This document shows, one piece after another, positions 4,379 to 5,626 of a stretch of DNA of 5,626 bases (positions are counted from its first letter, which is position 1; each line of letters opens with the position of its first letter). The DNA is from Verrucomicrobiota bacterium (GTDB lineage: Bacteria > Verrucomicrobiota > Verrucomicrobiia > Opitutales > UBA953). Location of the stretch: assembly GCA_009917805.1 (NCBI GenBank), contig RGES01000092.1:1-5626 (forward strand), written 5' to 3'. The notes under the pieces are model-generated. The model searched no databases and had not been told where the DNA came from. It saw only the letters and a list, made by a program, of their open reading frames with translations. Position numbers and translations under genes: made by a program.

Positions 4379-5626
4379 TCAGCGCACCGAGTCGCTCAGG
4401 CGGCTCAGCGAGAACGAGAGCACCTGCGAATTGCGGCCGCTCGCCTTGAGGGACTTGCGGCGTTCGGCCGGCAGGTCCGTGAGCGTGCCCGGGACGAAGC
4501 CGCAGGCCGACTGGAAGAAGCCCTGCGTCTGGGTCGTGAGCGCGATCAGCTTCTTGGCGCCGAGCTTCTTGGCCTGGCGCTTGGCGAACTCGACGAGCTT
4601 CCGGCCGACGCCGCGTCCGTGGTAGAACGGCTGCACGTAGACCGCGCCGAGCTCCATGGACTTGCCGCCCGGGTACGGGCGCAGGGCCGCGCAGCCGATG
4701 ATGCTGTCGTCGATCTCGTAGACGTAGAATTCGGCGAAGGACTGCTCGATCTGCTGGCGCGTGCGGGCCACGAGGGCGTCGGTCTTGGCGCCGTGCTTGG
4801 CGAGGTTGTAGAGGGCCTGGGCGTCCTTCTTCTTGGCCTGGCGGATGCGGTCGTAGTCGTTGGCGTGCACCATCGTGCCGAGGCCGACCTTGTCGAAGAT
4901 CTCGGTGAGGAGGCAGCCGAAGACGCGGCCGTCGAGGATGTGGGCGCGCGGGACGTCGTTGTCCAGGGCCTTGGCGGCCTGGACGGCCTTGCTGCGGATG
5001 CGCGGGTCGAGCTTCGCGGATTTGTCCGCGAGCAGGCGCTTGAGGTCGTCCTCGGGCAGGTTGAGCTGCACGACGCCGTTGACCTGCAGGCCGCTGAAGG
5101 GCGTGAGGTAGATGAGCTTCGAGGCGCCGAGCGCCGTCGCGAGCTCCATGGCGAGGTGGTCGCTGTTCACGCGCAGGGACTGGCCTTCGCGGTCGCACAC
5201 GATCGGCGTGACGAGCGGGAGGATGTCCTGCGAGAGCATCGACTTCAGGATGGCGGCGTCGACCTTCTCGACCTTGCCGGTGTAGAGGTGGTCCACGCCC
5301 TTGAGACGGCCGATCTTGGTCGAGCGGACGGCGTTGGTGATGGCGCAACGCAGGCCGGCCTGGGAGAGGTTCTCGAGGACGGACTGGGAGACGAGCGCGG
5401 AGGCTTCGCGGGCCAGCGACATCGTCGTGGCGTCGGTCGGTCCTTCGCCCTGGATGTCGGAGAGCGCGATGTTGTGTTCGCCGGCGAGGCCGACGAGCTG
5501 CTGGCCGATGCCGTGCACGAGCACGACCTTGATCGAGAGGCTGCGGAGGACCGCGATGTCGGTGACGATGTTCGCGAAGTTCTCGTGGGACACGATCGAG
5601 CCGTCGACCGCGATGACGAAGACGTG
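4379..5626 (-). CDS. argA: N-acetylglutamate synthase, amino-acid kinase + GNAT (5' end beyond right edge)
   Basis: 415 codons are visible; the start lies outside the window. The first residues at the edge, HVFVIAVDG, continue in frame into ENFANIVTDIAVLRSLSIK and VVLVHG, the opening of the amino-acid-kinase domain of ArgA, so the GTG at 5593 is not the true start. The kinase-like domain covers roughly the first 290 visible residues and ends in ILDGRVFGCLLTEIFDKVG and GTMVHANDY. A GNAT domain follows, with ELGAVYVQPFYHGRGVGRKL carrying the acetyl-CoA pyrophosphate loop (HGRGVG, near 4604-4624) and TTQTQGFFQSACGF. The enzyme acetylates glutamate with acetyl-CoA, the first step of arginine synthesis. 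In the E. coli type the kinase domain binds arginine for feedback inhibition. Total length would be close to the roughly 440 residues of E. coli ArgA. No other arg gene is visible. The gene ends 3 bases from the convergent glycosylase gene, without a terminator. Confidence 0.93.
   Translation of the reverse strand, partial: HVFVIAVDGSIVSHENFANIVTDIAVLRSLSIKVVLVHGIGQQLVGLAGEHNIALSDIQGEGPTDATTMSLAREASALVSQSVLENLSQAGLRCAITNAVRSTKIGRLKGVDHLYTGKVEKVDAAILKSMLSQDILPLVTPIVCDREGQSLRVNSDHLAMELATALGASKLIYLTPFSGLQVNGVVQLNLPEDDLKRLLADKSAKLDPRIRSKAVQAAKALDNDVPRAHILDGRVFGCLLTEIFDKVGLGTMVHANDYDRIRQAKKKDAQALYNLAKHGAKTDALVARTRQQIEQSFAEFYVYEIDDSIIGCAALRPYPGGKSMELGAVYVQPFYHGRGVGRKLVEFAKRQAKKLGAKKLIALTTQTQGFFQSACGFVPGTLTDLPAERRKSLKASGRNSQVLSFSLSRLSDSVR

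Noticed and set aside
4379..5593. Treating the GTG at 5593 as the start of argA
   Set aside because: The frame continues to the window edge as HVFVIAVDGSI, which is conserved kinase-domain sequence, so the gene is truncated by the window.

Overview
The window is GC-rich bacterial chromosome with tightly packed genes, few recognisable Shine-Dalgarno sites and ordinary metabolic content. There are no phage, transposon or CRISPR signatures. The protein styles best fit Verrucomicrobiota, perhaps an Opitutales-like lineage: a transketolase with an ARGLAMDAVAAC-type N-terminus, a HisI with NCEQN in place of DCDxD, a family-4-like uracil-DNA glycosylase with Trp at an iron-sulfur ligand position, and a glycine-rich single-RRM protein. 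That placement is inference from remembered family resemblance, not a database search.

Layout. At the left edge lies the first 28 codons of a probable transketolase gene (minus strand), divergent from hisI (161-568, plus; histidine biosynthesis). hisI converges, with a 2-base gap, on a two-gene minus-strand operon (2310 down to 571). This operon encodes an exported protein with a signal peptide and a membrane-anchored protein, neither recognised. A strong intrinsic terminator (minus, about 2404-2430) then closes a glycine-rich RRM RNA-binding protein gene (2452-2904, minus).

The 248-base gap 2905-3152 is the main regulatory region. It holds a palindromic CTTATAAG that could act as a shared -10 for divergent transcription, a long 5' leader with a hairpin for the RNA-binding protein gene, and a clear Shine-Dalgarno for the plus-strand gene to its right. 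That gene encodes a pterin-4a-carbinolamine dehydratase (3153-3443). It overlaps by 4 bases (GTGA) a GTG-started gene for a uracil-DNA-glycosylase-superfamily protein (3440-4375), so the two are probably translationally coupled. The latter converges, with a 3-base gap, on argA (4379 to beyond the right edge, minus), an amino-acid-kinase/GNAT N-acetylglutamate synthase.

The genes do not form one pathway. hisI and argA serve amino-acid biosynthesis, tkt central carbon metabolism, and the rest cofactor recycling, DNA repair, RNA binding and unknown envelope roles. I see no convincing new multi-gene system. The most unusual single item is the glycosylase homologue. It has only one cysteine, so it cannot hold the family's [4Fe-4S] cluster through four cysteines, and it has lost the Asn of the YIxNxxKCRPP segment. 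Secondary points are the altered metal-site motif of HisI, the uncharacterised exported protein pair and the possible symmetric divergent promoter.
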